A DNA stretch of 24,869 nucleotides from Pseudomonadota bacterium. Lineage in GTDB: Bacteria; Myxococcota; Myxococcia; Myxococcales; Anaeromyxobacteraceae. Location: NCBI GenBank assembly GCA_023411405.1, contig JAEYOU010000062.1, positions 1-24,869 on the forward strand, in the 5' to 3' direction. The notes under the pieces are model-generated. The model made no database searches. It saw only the letters and a program-made list of their open reading frames with translations, and had not been told where the DNA came from. A program made the position numbers and the translations under genes. This document shows, piece by piece, positions 1 to 6,824 of the stretch (positions are counted from its first letter, which is position 1; every line of letters begins with the position of its first letter).

Positions 1-14
1 GCTGTCCCGGCCCG

Positions 15-254
15 CTACGCTGCTGCGGCCGCCCGGTGCAGCTTCAGCAGGTTGTGGGTGAGGCAGATCAGCGACCACTCGGCGCGCACCTTGTCGATGC
101 CGCGCAGCAGGAACTGGCGGAGTCCGCGCGGCTGCTTGATCTGGCCGAAGACGGGTTCGACCGTGACCTTGCGCCGGGCGTAGACGGCGCGGCCATCCTC
201 GTCAGGCGGAAAGAGGTAGCTCTGCCCAGGGGAGTACGGCCGGTAGGTCTTCAT
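15..254 (-). pseudogene. Internally deleted IS1182-type transposase remnant
   Basis: This 79-residue frame starts with MKTYRPYSPGQSYLFPP, which looks like the N-terminus of IS1182-type DDE transposases. It continues directly into the C-terminal block of the same family (ARRKVTVEPVFGQIK, then FLLRG, EWSLICLTHNLLKL). Full members are usually 400-500 residues, so nearly the whole catalytic core is missing while the frame is kept across the junction at about residue 17. The last DDE-domain acidic residue probably lies in the VEPVFGQ stretch; the other catalytic acids are gone, so it cannot transpose by itself. The TAG stop lies 14 bases from the window edge, so any terminal inverted repeat on that side is probably outside. 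It could be a short non-autonomous derivative or simple decay. The family call rests on recalled motifs. Confidence 0.75.
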
Positions 255-445
255 CGCGGCGGCAGGAGATCACGGTGACCCGGCGGTGTCCATGCGACGG
301 GTCGCGAGCGGAGCGGAGGCGGTGACGAGCGAGGCGCCTCGAGCCCGTTCATCGGAACCGTCCCACGCGGGCCCTCCTCCCATCCCATCCTGGCTTGAGG
401 CGTTCCTGCGAGGAGCAACGAGCGCAGCGAGCAGGCGGCCCCAAT

Positions 446-496
446 GCTCGCCCTCGACTCCGGCCCTGCTCCGCAGGGCCTACGCTCAGGGCGAGC
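446..496. repeat. REP-like nested palindrome downstream of terC
   Basis: The 9-base arms GCTCGCCCT (446-454) and AGGGCGAGC (488-496) are exact reverse complements. Nested inside is a second perfect 8-bp stem, GGCCCTGC (462-469) with GCAGGGCC (473-480), around a 3-base loop. The rest of the 255-557 gap holds no convincing gene. The structure resembles repetitive extragenic palindromes. Lying 62 bases past the terC stop, it could also help end terC transcription, although no T-tract follows on the minus strand. Confidence 0.7.
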
Positions 497-557
497 GGAC
501 TGGTGACTCCTCGGGAACGCGGCACTCACTCCGACACGCTCCTAGCCGAGCCGCGCC

Positions 558-1322
558 TCACGCGCCCGGCGGCGCGGCCGGCGGCGTGTACTTCGGGTGG
601 AGGTGGACCGGCGCCTGCCGCGCCCTCCGCATGCGCATGTTGAGCAGCTCGACGGCCAGCGAGAACGCCATGGCGAAGTAGATGTAGCCCTTCTCGATGT
701 GCTTCCCGAACGACTCGGCGACGAGCATCACGCCGATGAGGATGAGGAAGGAGAGGGCCAGCATCTTCATCGTCGGGTGCCGCTCGACGAACGTGCCGAT
801 CCGCTCCGCGAAGACGAGCATCACCGCGACGGCGATGACCATCGCGGCGACCATCACGGCCAGATGGCGGGCCATCCCGACCGCGGTGATCACCGAGTCG
901 AGCGAGAACACGATGTCGAGGATGCCGATCTGGACGATCACCGCCCAGAACGCGCCCGCCGCGCGCGGGGCGCGATCGGACGCCTCGACCTCGAGCTTGT
1001 CGTGGATCTCGTGCGTCGCCTTGGCGATGAGGAAGAGGCCGCCCACGAGCAGGATGAGGTCGCGCCCGGAGAAGCCGTGGCCCGCGACCGAGAAGAGCTC
1101 GCGGGTGAGCCGCATCACCCAGGAGATCGCGAACAGGAGCCCGAGCCGCGTGAGGAGCGCGAAGCCGAGCCCGAGCTTCCGCGCGAGGGGCTGCTGGGCT
1201 GGAGGCAGGCGCCCGGCGAGGATCGTGAGGAAGACCACGTTGTCGATCCCGAGCACGATCTCCATGGCGGAGAGCGTGGCCAGCGCGACCCAGGTGTCCG
1301 GCTGCGAGAGGAGCTCGAGCAT
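558..1322 (-). CDS. TerC family integral membrane protein
   Basis: A 254-residue polytopic membrane protein of the TerC/YkoY family. It starts MLELLSQPDTW and carries the two family-defining acidic membrane motifs: MEIVLGIDNVVFL near residue 20 and DIVFSLDSVITAVGMA near residue 135. There are about seven hydrophobic segments, and the C-terminus is short, polar and proline-rich. TerC proteins are linked to metal-ion efflux, especially manganese, and to tellurite resistance; the substrate here cannot be read from the sequence. The family pattern of paired aspartates inside hydrophobic helices is intact. It lies 97 bases downstream of sthA on the same strand, so co-transcription is possible. The length matches the short TerC form that lacks CBS domains. 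Confidence 0.9.
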   Translation of the reverse strand: MLELLSQPDTWVALATLSAMEIVLGIDNVVFLTILAGRLPPAQQPLARKLGLGFALLTRLGLLFAISWVMRLTRELFSVAGHGFSGRDLILLVGGLFLIAKATHEIHDKLEVEASDRAPRAAGAFWAVIVQIGILDIVFSLDSVITAVGMARHLAVMVAAMVIAVAVMLVFAERIGTFVERHPTMKMLALSFLILIGVMLVAESFGKHIEKGYIYFAMAFSLAVELLNMRMRRARQAPVHLHPKYTPPAAPPGA

Positions 1323-1397
1323 GGCGCGTCTCTTTGCCCGAGTCGGCCCTGGCTGTCGAGGGCATGGCGAGCGGGGAGGAGTCCCCGGGCCGCCCGC

Positions 1398-1414
1398 GCC
1401 CCCCTTCGGGGGCC
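1398..1414 (-). terminator. Weak hairpin between sthA and terC
   Basis: A run of C (1399-1404), a TTC turn and a run of G (1408-1412) form a 5-bp pure G:C stem just beyond the sthA stop codon. There is no T-tract, so it may only attenuate transcription, stabilise the 3' end, or do nothing. Confidence 0.25.
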
Positions 1415-1419
1415 GGCGC

Positions 1420-2841
1420 CTACTTCGCCGCCGCCCGCCCGAGCCGCGCCACCTTGCCCTCGCGGAGCTGCTCCAGGGCGTCGAAGGCGGCGTGCTTGTA
1501 CGCGTCGCCGAGCGTCGGGTAGTTGAACACCGCCTCGACGAAGTAGTGCAGGTCGCCCTGGTGGCTCATCACCGCCTGGCCGAGGTGCACGAGCTCGGAC
1601 GCGTGCGGGCCGATGCAGTGCACCCCGAGGATGCGCCCCTCCTTGGCGTCGGCGAGCAGCTTCAGGAACCCGACCGCCTCGCCGATGAGGTTCGCGCGGG
1701 CGTTGTTCTCGAGCGACGCCTTGCCCACGACGTAGTCGCGACCCTTCGCCCGCAGCGACTCCTCGGTCTCGCCGATCGAGGAGACCTCGGGGATGGTGTA
1801 GATGCCCACCGGCAGGAGGTTCGAGAGGCGGTGCCGGCCTTCGCCGAACGCGTGCTGCATCGCCACGCGGCCCTGCTCCATCGAGGTGGAGGCGAGCCCG
1901 GGGAAGCCGACCAGATCGCCGGCGGCGTAGACGTGGGGCACCGCGGTCTGGAAGTTCTCGTTCACCTCCAGCAAACCCTTCTCCGTCGCCTGGAGCCCGG
2001 CCGCGGCGAGGTTCAGGCTCTCGACCGTCCCCACCCGCCCGGCGGCGACGAGCACCTTCTCCGCGACGAGCCGGGCGCCGTCGGAGAGGGTGACCAGCAC
2101 GTCGCGCTCGCCCGCCTCGAGCTTCACCGCCCGGGTCCGCTGCCACATCTCGATCCCCGCCATGGCGAACAGATCCTGCATGGCGAGCGAGAGCTCGGCG
2201 TCGAGCCAGGGGAGGAGCCGCTCCTTCGAGTCGATGATCGAGACGGTGACGCCCAGGCCGGCGAAGATCGAGGCGTACTCGCACCCCGCCACGCCGCCGC
2301 CGAGGATGGCGAGCGAGCGGGGGATGCGATCGAGGAGGAGGATGGAGTCGGAGTCGTAGACGCGGACGTGATCGAACGCGTACTGGGGCGGGTGGAACGG
2401 CCGGGTGCCGGTGGCGAGGAGCACCACCTCCGCCCGCAGGTCCTGGGAGCCGCCCTCCGGCCCCTCGACGCGGATGGTGTGCGGGTCCACGAAGCTCGCG
2501 ACCCCGCGGAACTGCTCGACCCCGGCGCGGTGGAGCGCGTTGCGGATGCGGGAGTGCTCGCGCCCGGTCACGAGCCCGCGGCGGCCCATCAGCTCGGGGA
2601 CGGTGACCTGGCCGGAGAGGCGCAGCTCGATGCCATGGGCGCCGCGGCTCCGGGCCTGCTGGATCCCCAGCGCGGTCTCGCGCAGGGCCTTGGAGGGGAT
2701 GGTGCCGGTGTTTGCCGCCGCGCCGCCGGGGACGGCCTCCTTCTCGACGAGCGCGACCTTCTTGCCCAGCCACCCGGCCTGGACGGCGCCGTTCTCGCCG
2801 GCCGGCCCGGACCCGATCACGACGACGTCGTAGCTCAGCAT
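1420..2841 (-). CDS. sthA: Soluble pyridine nucleotide transhydrogenase (Si-specific)
   Basis: A 473-residue FAD flavoprotein of the disulfide reductase superfamily that would exchange reducing equivalents between NADPH and NAD+ in the cytosol. Visible are the N-terminal FAD-binding fold (VVVIGSGPAGE, residues 7-16), the GTIPSKALRE segment, a second Rossmann motif (ILGGGVAGCEYAS) for the nicotinamide nucleotide, the FAD motif VYAAGDLVG, and a C-terminal dimerisation domain (GVHCIGPHASELVHLGQAVM). The positions that hold the redox cysteine pair in true disulfide reductases are Ala42 and Thr47. This excludes lipoamide dehydrogenase or glutathione reductase and fits a transhydrogenase. An ATG nine codons upstream exists, but MLSYDVVVIG matches the usual family start and follows a G-rich stretch. 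It is divergent from the dapF operon. Confidence 0.9.
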   Translation of the reverse strand: MLSYDVVVIGSGPAGENGAVQAGWLGKKVALVEKEAVPGGAAANTGTIPSKALRETALGIQQARSRGAHGIELRLSGQVTVPELMGRRGLVTGREHSRIRNALHRAGVEQFRGVASFVDPHTIRVEGPEGGSQDLRAEVVLLATGTRPFHPPQYAFDHVRVYDSDSILLLDRIPRSLAILGGGVAGCEYASIFAGLGVTVSIIDSKERLLPWLDAELSLAMQDLFAMAGIEMWQRTRAVKLEAGERDVLVTLSDGARLVAEKVLVAAGRVGTVESLNLAAAGLQATEKGLLEVNENFQTAVPHVYAAGDLVGFPGLASTSMEQGRVAMQHAFGEGRHRLSNLLPVGIYTIPEVSSIGETEESLRAKGRDYVVGKASLENNARANLIGEAVGFLKLLADAKEGRILGVHCIGPHASELVHLGQAVMSHQGDLHYFVEAVFNYPTLGDAYKHAAFDALEQLREGKVARLGRAAAK

Positions 2842-2892
2842 CGGCGCACCCCCGCGACGCAGGGGCATAATGCGGCCCGGGGCGGGATTCGA

Positions 2893-2898
2893 TATAAG
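2893..2898 (+). promoter_or_regulatory. Candidate -10 element (TATAAG) for the dapF operon
   Basis: TATAAG stands out in the 68-base gap between divergent sthA and dapF. It ends 11 bases before the dapF ATG, so transcription would start only about 4-6 bases before the start codon. No Shine-Dalgarno sequence is visible there (CCGACCCCT), suggesting a leaderless or nearly leaderless message. No clear -35 box was found. Confidence 0.4.
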
Positions 2899-2909
2899 TT
2901 CCGACCCCT

Positions 2910-3761
2910 ATGCGGTTCTCCAAGTACCACGGCCTCGGCAACGACTACCTCGTGATGGACCCGAAGGAGCTCGGCCGCGAGCTCACGGCGCGCGAGGTCC
3001 GACTCATCTGCCACCGGAACTACGGCGCCGGCTCGGACGGCATCCTGTGGGGCCCCCTGCCCGCGGAGGGCGCCGACTTCCGGCTGCGCATCTACAACCC
3101 CGACGCGAGCGAGGCGGAGAAGAGCGGGAACGGGCTGCGCATCTTCTCGCGCTACCTCTACGACCGCGGCCTCGTCCGGAGCGATCCCTTCACGATCCAG
3201 ACCGCCGGCGGCCTCGTCCGCGCGCGCGTCCACCCCGGCGGGGAGATGGTCGAGGTGGAGATGGGGACCGTGTCGTTCGACGGCGCGAAGATCCCGGTCG
3301 CCGGCGGCGCGCGCGAGGTGCTGAACGAGTCGATGACCGTGGGCGGGCGGACGTTCACCTTCTCCGCCGCCACCGTCGGCAACCCGCACTGCGTGCTGCC
3401 GCTGCCCGAGATCTCCGAGGCGCTGGCCCGCGAGTTCGGCCCGCTCATCGAGCGCGAGCCGCGGTTCCCGAACCGGACGAATGTGCAGTTTCTTCGGGTC
3501 ATCGACCGCAGGAACATCCAGATCGAGATCTGGGAGCGCGGCGCGGGGTACACGCTCGCGTCCGGCAGCTCGAGCAGCGCCGCGGCGGCGGTCGCGCACC
3601 GGCTCGGGCTGTGCGATCGCGCGATCACGGTGCACATGCCGGGCGGCACGCTCGCGATCACGATCGGCGAGGGGTTCCGGATCGACATGACCGGCCCCGT
3701 CGCCCGGGTGGGCGAGGGCACCGTCGATCCCGAGGCGTTCGAGGCGTTCCCGGAGCGATAA
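2910..3761 (+). CDS. dapF: Diaminopimelate epimerase-like protein with both catalytic Cys changed to Ser
   Basis: A 283-residue protein with the two-lobed DapF fold. It has the N-terminal FSKYHGLGNDYLVMD motif, the first active-site loop, ATVGNPHCVLPL, a FPNRTNVQF-like segment and a second loop ERGAGYTLASGSSSS. Canonical DapF interconverts LL- and meso-diaminopimelate with one cysteine acting as base and another as acid (CGNG and ACGTG loops). Here the first loop reads KSGNGLR (Ser72, codon AGC at 3123-3125) and the second LASGSSSS (Ser218, codon TCC at 3561-3563). The usual Glu of the GET motif is Tyr214. Length and fold are normal, so this is not decay. It leads the dapF-dapL-lysA operon, with 3 bases to dapL. 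Whether it epimerises diaminopimelate is uncertain. Confidence 0.85.
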   Translation: MRFSKYHGLGNDYLVMDPKELGRELTAREVRLICHRNYGAGSDGILWGPLPAEGADFRLRIYNPDASEAEKSGNGLRIFSRYLYDRGLVRSDPFTIQTAGGLVRARVHPGGEMVEVEMGTVSFDGAKIPVAGGAREVLNESMTVGGRTFTFSAATVGNPHCVLPLPEISEALAREFGPLIEREPRFPNRTNVQFLRVIDRRNIQIEIWERGAGYTLASGSSSSAAAAVAHRLGLCDRAITVHMPGGTLAITIGEGFRIDMTGPVARVGEGTVDPEAFEAFPER

Positions 3762-3764
3762 GAC

Positions 3765-5027
3765 ATGGCACGAACCAACCAGCACTACGACAAGCTCGCG
3801 GCAGGGTACCTGTTCCCGGAGATCGCGCGGCGCGCGAAGGCGTTCGCCGAGGCGAACCCCGGCGTGCAGCTCCTCCGGCTCGGCATCGGCGACACCACGC
3901 TGCCGCTCGGCCCCACGGTGGTCGAGGGGCTCGTCGCCGGCGCCCGGAAGCTCGGGGACCCGGCCACGTACACCGGCTACGGCGACTACGAGGGCGAGAA
4001 GTGGATGCGGGAGGCGATCGCCGCCGAGTACCAGGAGCACGGCGTCTCGCTCGACCTCTCCGAGATCTTCGTCTCCGACGGCGCGAAGTCCGACTCCTCG
4101 AACCTCCAGTCGATCTTCTCCGCCGACGCGGTGATCGCGATCCAGGACCCCGCGTACCCGGTCTACGTCGACTCCAACGTGATGGCGGGGCGGACCGGCA
4201 CCTGGGATCCCGACCGGCAGCAGTACCGGGGCATCGTCTACATGCCCTGCAACGAGAAGAACGGGTTCGTCCCGGAGGTCCCGAAGGAGAAGGTGGACCT
4301 CGTCTACCTCTGCAGCCCGAACAACCCGACCGGCGCCGTCGCCACCCACGCGCAGCTCGCGGCGTTCGTCGCGTACGCGCAGAAGCACCAGGCCGTCATC
4401 CTCTTCGACGCCGCCTACGCGACCTTCATCCGCGAGCCCGGGCTCCCGCACTCGATCTACGAGGTCCCCGGCGCGAAGAGCTGCGCGATCGAGCTCAACA
4501 GCTTCTCCAAGTCGGCCGGCTTCACCGGCGTGCGGCTCGGCTGGGCGGTCGTGCCGAAGGAGCTCGTCGCCGAGGACTGCCCGCCCGGGAAGCTCAACGC
4601 CATGTGGTACCGGCGGCAGAGCACCTTCTTCAACGGCCCCTCCAACGTCGTCCAGGCCGGCGGCGTGGCCGCGCTCTCGCCGCAGGGCCGGGCGGAGTGC
4701 AAGGCCGTCGTGGACGAGTACCTCGGCAACGCCCGGATCATCCGCGAGGGGCTCACGAAGGCGGGGCTCGCCTGCCACGGCGGGACCAACGCGCCGTACG
4801 TCTGGGCGAGGACGCCCGGCGCGATGTCGTCCTGGGACTTCTTCGACCTGCTCCTCCGCGAGGCGAACGTGGTGACCACGCCGGGGTCCGGCTTCGGCCC
4901 GAGCGGCGAGGGGTACATCCGGCTCTCCGCCTTCGGGAAGCGGAAGGACACCGAGCAGGCGGTCGCGCGGATCCAGGCTGCGCTCGCCTCCTTCGACAAG
5001 CTCAGGATGAGCGGGAAGGAGGGGTGA
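3765..5027 (+). CDS. dapL: LL-diaminopimelate aminotransferase
   Basis: A 420-residue fold-type I PLP aminotransferase. DapL converts tetrahydrodipicolinate to LL-diaminopimelate in one step with glutamate as amino donor, bypassing the acylated intermediates. Family signatures are visible: LRLGIGDTTLPL, YTGYGDYEG, FVSDGAKSD, IQDPAYPVYVD, the substrate and PLP segment LCSPNNPTGAV, the PLP lysine Lys249 in NSFSKSAGFTGVRLGW, and the C-terminal EGYIRLSAFGKRKDTEQAV. The start has a GGAG ten bases upstream and follows the dapF stop by 3 bases. The last residues (SFDKLRMSGKEG) are encoded by a REP-like hairpin rather than by normal family sequence. The stop overlaps the lysA start as TGATG. Confidence 0.9.
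   Translation: MARTNQHYDKLAAGYLFPEIARRAKAFAEANPGVQLLRLGIGDTTLPLGPTVVEGLVAGARKLGDPATYTGYGDYEGEKWMREAIAAEYQEHGVSLDLSEIFVSDGAKSDSSNLQSIFSADAVIAIQDPAYPVYVDSNVMAGRTGTWDPDRQQYRGIVYMPCNEKNGFVPEVPKEKVDLVYLCSPNNPTGAVATHAQLAAFVAYAQKHQAVILFDAAYATFIREPGLPHSIYEVPGAKSCAIELNSFSKSAGFTGVRLGWAVVPKELVAEDCPPGKLNAMWYRRQSTFFNGPSNVVQAGGVAALSPQGRAECKAVVDEYLGNARIIREGLTKAGLACHGGTNAPYVWARTPGAMSSWDFFDLLLREANVVTTPGSGFGPSGEGYIRLSAFGKRKDTEQAVARIQAALASFDKLRMSGKEG
4987..5022 (+). repeat. REP-like hairpin at the dapL 3' end holding the lysA ribosome binding site
   Basis: Arms CCTCCTTC (4987-4994) and GAAGGAGG (5015-5022) pair perfectly. Inside them GCTCA (5000-5004) pairs with TGAGC (5008-5012) around GGA. The segment CTTCGACAAGCTCAGGATGA is a widespread REP-type sequence. 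The 3' arm contains AAGGAGG (5016-5022), four bases before the lysA ATG, so the folded RNA would hide the lysA ribosome binding site until ribosomes finishing dapL open the stem. Confidence 0.75.
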
Positions 5028-6343
5028 TGACCCCCCTCGCACCGTTCGGGCGCGTGACGCCCAGGCACGTCGTGGAGTCCGCGGCCCTCGCCGGCACGCC
5101 CCACTACCTGTACGACGAGGCGCTCGTGGTCGAGCGCTGCCGCGAGGTGCTGGCGATGCCCAGCGCCTTCGGGCTCTCCGCCGGCTTCGCGATGAAGGCG
5201 AACCCGAGCCGGGCGATCCTCGAGATCGTCGCCGGCGAGGGGATGGGCATCGACGCGAGCTCCCTCAACGAGGCGCGGCGGGCGCGGCGGGCGGGCATCC
5301 CCGCCGACCGGATCATGCTCACGACGCAGGAGGTGCCGGAGGGGCAAGACCGGCGCGACCTCGAGGCGATGATGCTCGAGGGGATGAAGTACAACGCCTG
5401 CTCGCTGCGCCAGCTCGAGCTCGTCGCCCCGTTCGCGAAGGCGAAGAAGCTCGCGATCTCCGTCCGCGTGAACCCCGGCGTCGGCTCCGGCGAGAGCGTC
5501 ACGCGGAACACCGGGGACAAGTACTCCTCGTTCGGCGTGCACCAGGACGACCTCCCCCGGCTCACCGCGTCGGCGCGCGACGCCGGCGTCACCATCGGCG
5601 CCGTGCACGTGCACATCGGCTCGGGGGGCGATCCGGCGGCGTGGGCCGAGAACGTGGACCGGATGCTCGGCATCGTGGAGCGCTGGTTCCCGGACGCGAC
5701 CGCGCTCAACCTCGGCGGCGGCTTCAAGGAGGCCCGCATGCCCGACGAGAAGCCGGCCGACGTGGCCGCGCTCGGGGCGCACGCGAGGTCCCGCTTCGAG
5801 GCGTTCGCGGAGCGCACCGGGCGGCGGCTCCGCACGATCGTCGAGCCGGGCACGTACATCGTGGCCAACTCCGGCTACCTCGTCACCCGCGTCATCGACC
5901 GCAAGTCCTCGGGGCCGGACGGGTTCGACTTCGTCGTCGCCGACGGCGGCATGGAGGCCAACACCCGGCCGCTGCTCTACGGCTCGCGCCACCCGTTCTA
6001 CGTCGTCGCGCGCGACGGGGCGCTCCGCTCCGCGGAGTGGGACCTCACGGGCGAGGGCCTCGCGCCGCGGGTCGTGGCGGGCCGCTGCTGCGAGAGCGGG
6101 GACTCGCAGAGCCTGGACGAGCACGGGCACGTGGTGCCGCGGCGGATGGCGGATCCCGCGGTGGGCGACCTGCTCGTCGTCGGCGGCGCGGGCGCGTACT
6201 GCGCCGCGATGTCGCCGTTCAACTACAACTCGCACCTCCAGGCGCCGGAGGTGCTCCTCTGCGCCGACGGCGCGCTCCGCGTCGTCCGAAAGCCGCAGAC
6301 GCTCGAGCAGATCACGGCCAACGAGCTGAGCCGCCGCGGGTAA
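5027..6343 (+). CDS. lysA: Diaminopimelate decarboxylase-like PLP enzyme (variant active site)
   Basis: A 438-residue fold-type III PLP decarboxylase with an N-terminal alanine racemase-like barrel and a C-terminal beta domain. LysA removes CO2 from meso-diaminopimelate to give L-lysine. Visible are the PLP lysine Lys57 (GFAMKANPS), HVHIGSGGD, the glycine-rich LNLGGGF, an EPG loop (Glu273-Pro-Gly), the catalytic Cys355 in CCESGD, and GAYCAAM near the end. The residue after EPG, usually an arginine that binds a substrate carboxylate in classical LysA, is Thr276. The segment around VNPGVGSGESVTRNTGDKY is also unlike common LysA. The ATG shares one base with the dapL stop and has a strong AAGGAGG. 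Operon position supports DAP/lysine metabolism; exact substrate less certain. Confidence 0.82.
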   Translation: MTPLAPFGRVTPRHVVESAALAGTPHYLYDEALVVERCREVLAMPSAFGLSAGFAMKANPSRAILEIVAGEGMGIDASSLNEARRARRAGIPADRIMLTTQEVPEGQDRRDLEAMMLEGMKYNACSLRQLELVAPFAKAKKLAISVRVNPGVGSGESVTRNTGDKYSSFGVHQDDLPRLTASARDAGVTIGAVHVHIGSGGDPAAWAENVDRMLGIVERWFPDATALNLGGGFKEARMPDEKPADVAALGAHARSRFEAFAERTGRRLRTIVEPGTYIVANSGYLVTRVIDRKSSGPDGFDFVVADGGMEANTRPLLYGSRHPFYVVARDGALRSAEWDLTGEGLAPRVVAGRCCESGDSQSLDEHGHVVPRRMADPAVGDLLVVGGAGAYCAAMSPFNYNSHLQAPEVLLCADGALRVVRKPQTLEQITANELSRRG

Positions 6344-6384
6344 ACGCGCGCTTGCTCCGCCGGGTCGAGCGCCGGGCCCCGCGC

Positions 6385-6428
6385 GGGCGCGCGGCGCGCG
6401 GTTGCGCCGCGGCGCGCGCCCGTTAATT
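6385..6428 (+). terminator. GC-rich terminator candidate after lysA
   Basis: GGGCGCGCG (6385-6393) and CGCGCGCCC (6413-6421) form a perfect 9-bp stem, with a smaller hairpin possible inside. It is followed by GTTAATT, the only A/T-rich run nearby. It lies 42 bases past the lysA stop and just before the arsR operator. Confidence 0.55.
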
Positions 6429-6430
6429 CA

Positions 6431-6456
6431 CATCGACGTACGTCGATACGTCGATG
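6431..6456 (+). promoter_or_regulatory. Palindromic operator overlapping the arsR start codon
   Basis: CATCGACGTA (6431-6440) and TACGTCGATG (6447-6456) are perfect inverted repeats around CGTCGA. A second 16-bp perfect palindrome, ATCGACGTACGTCGAT, occupies 6432-6447. The last three bases of the right arm are the arsR ATG itself. TTAATT just upstream (6423-6428) could be the -10 box. A dimeric ArsR bound here would block initiation, so autorepression of arsR-yceI is the natural reading. No Shine-Dalgarno sequence fits this start. Confidence 0.65.
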
Positions 6457-6780
6457 CCTCCGAGCCCCAGAGACCTGGCCCGCGTGGCCCGCGCGCTCGG
6501 CGACCCGACCCGGGTCCGCCTCGTGCGCCTCATCGCCAGGCGCGAGATCTCGTGCCAGGAGCTGACCCGGCGCATCGGGCTCGCCCAGGCGACCGTCTCC
6601 CATCACCTCAAGATCCTCGCGCAGGCTGGCCTCGTGGTCGCGCGCAAGGAGGGGTCCTTCCACTGGTACCGGCCGGTGCCGGAGGCGTTCGCCGCGCACG
6701 GCGCCGCCGTCGCGCGCCTCGCCCCCCTCCCGGTGCAGAAACCCCCGCGCCTCCGGAGCATCGACGGAGGGCGGCGGTGA
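6454..6780 (+). CDS. ArsR family winged-helix transcriptional repressor
   Basis: A 108-residue ArsR/SmtB-type regulator. The winged helix-turn-helix is clear: LARALGDPTRVRLVRLI (helices 1-2), then CQELTRRIGLAQATVSHHLKIL as the recognition unit, then the wing GLVVARKEGSFHWY. The single Cys in SCQELT does not make the classical ELCVCDL metal-binding box, so arsenic or metal sensing is not evident; many members sense other signals or redox state. The ATG lies inside a palindromic operator and no ribosome binding site precedes it, so translation may be leaderless, or an undetected alternative start may be used. It sits 44 bases upstream of yceI on the same strand, a recurring ArsR-YceI arrangement, and probably controls it. 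Confidence 0.85.
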   Translation: MPPSPRDLARVARALGDPTRVRLVRLIARREISCQELTRRIGLAQATVSHHLKILAQAGLVVARKEGSFHWYRPVPEAFAAHGAAVARLAPLPVQKPPRLRSIDGGRR

Positions 6781-6824
6781 CGCCGCTCGTCTTCCAGCGC
6801 AACCAGCACGAAAGGAGCAACACC

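Noticed and set aside
1420..2841. Dihydrolipoamide dehydrogenase or mercuric reductase
   Set aside because: The active-site cysteine pair is absent and the GTIPSKALRE motif fits soluble transhydrogenases.
697..2955. Very long open frame on the plus strand opposite terC and sthA
   Set aside because: It is the antisense shadow of two well-supported genes; its product is low-complexity Arg/Glu/Pro sequence without family motifs. High GC content makes such frames common.
2835..5042. Long minus-strand open frame opposite dapF and dapL
   Set aside because: Antisense shadow with biased composition. Its HPELVEG-like opening is REP repeat read-through, which helped identify the repeat but does not make it a gene.
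4457..6235. Minus-strand frame opposite lysA
   Set aside because: Low-complexity shadow of lysA; it also passes through the REP-like hairpin (LILSLSKEA).
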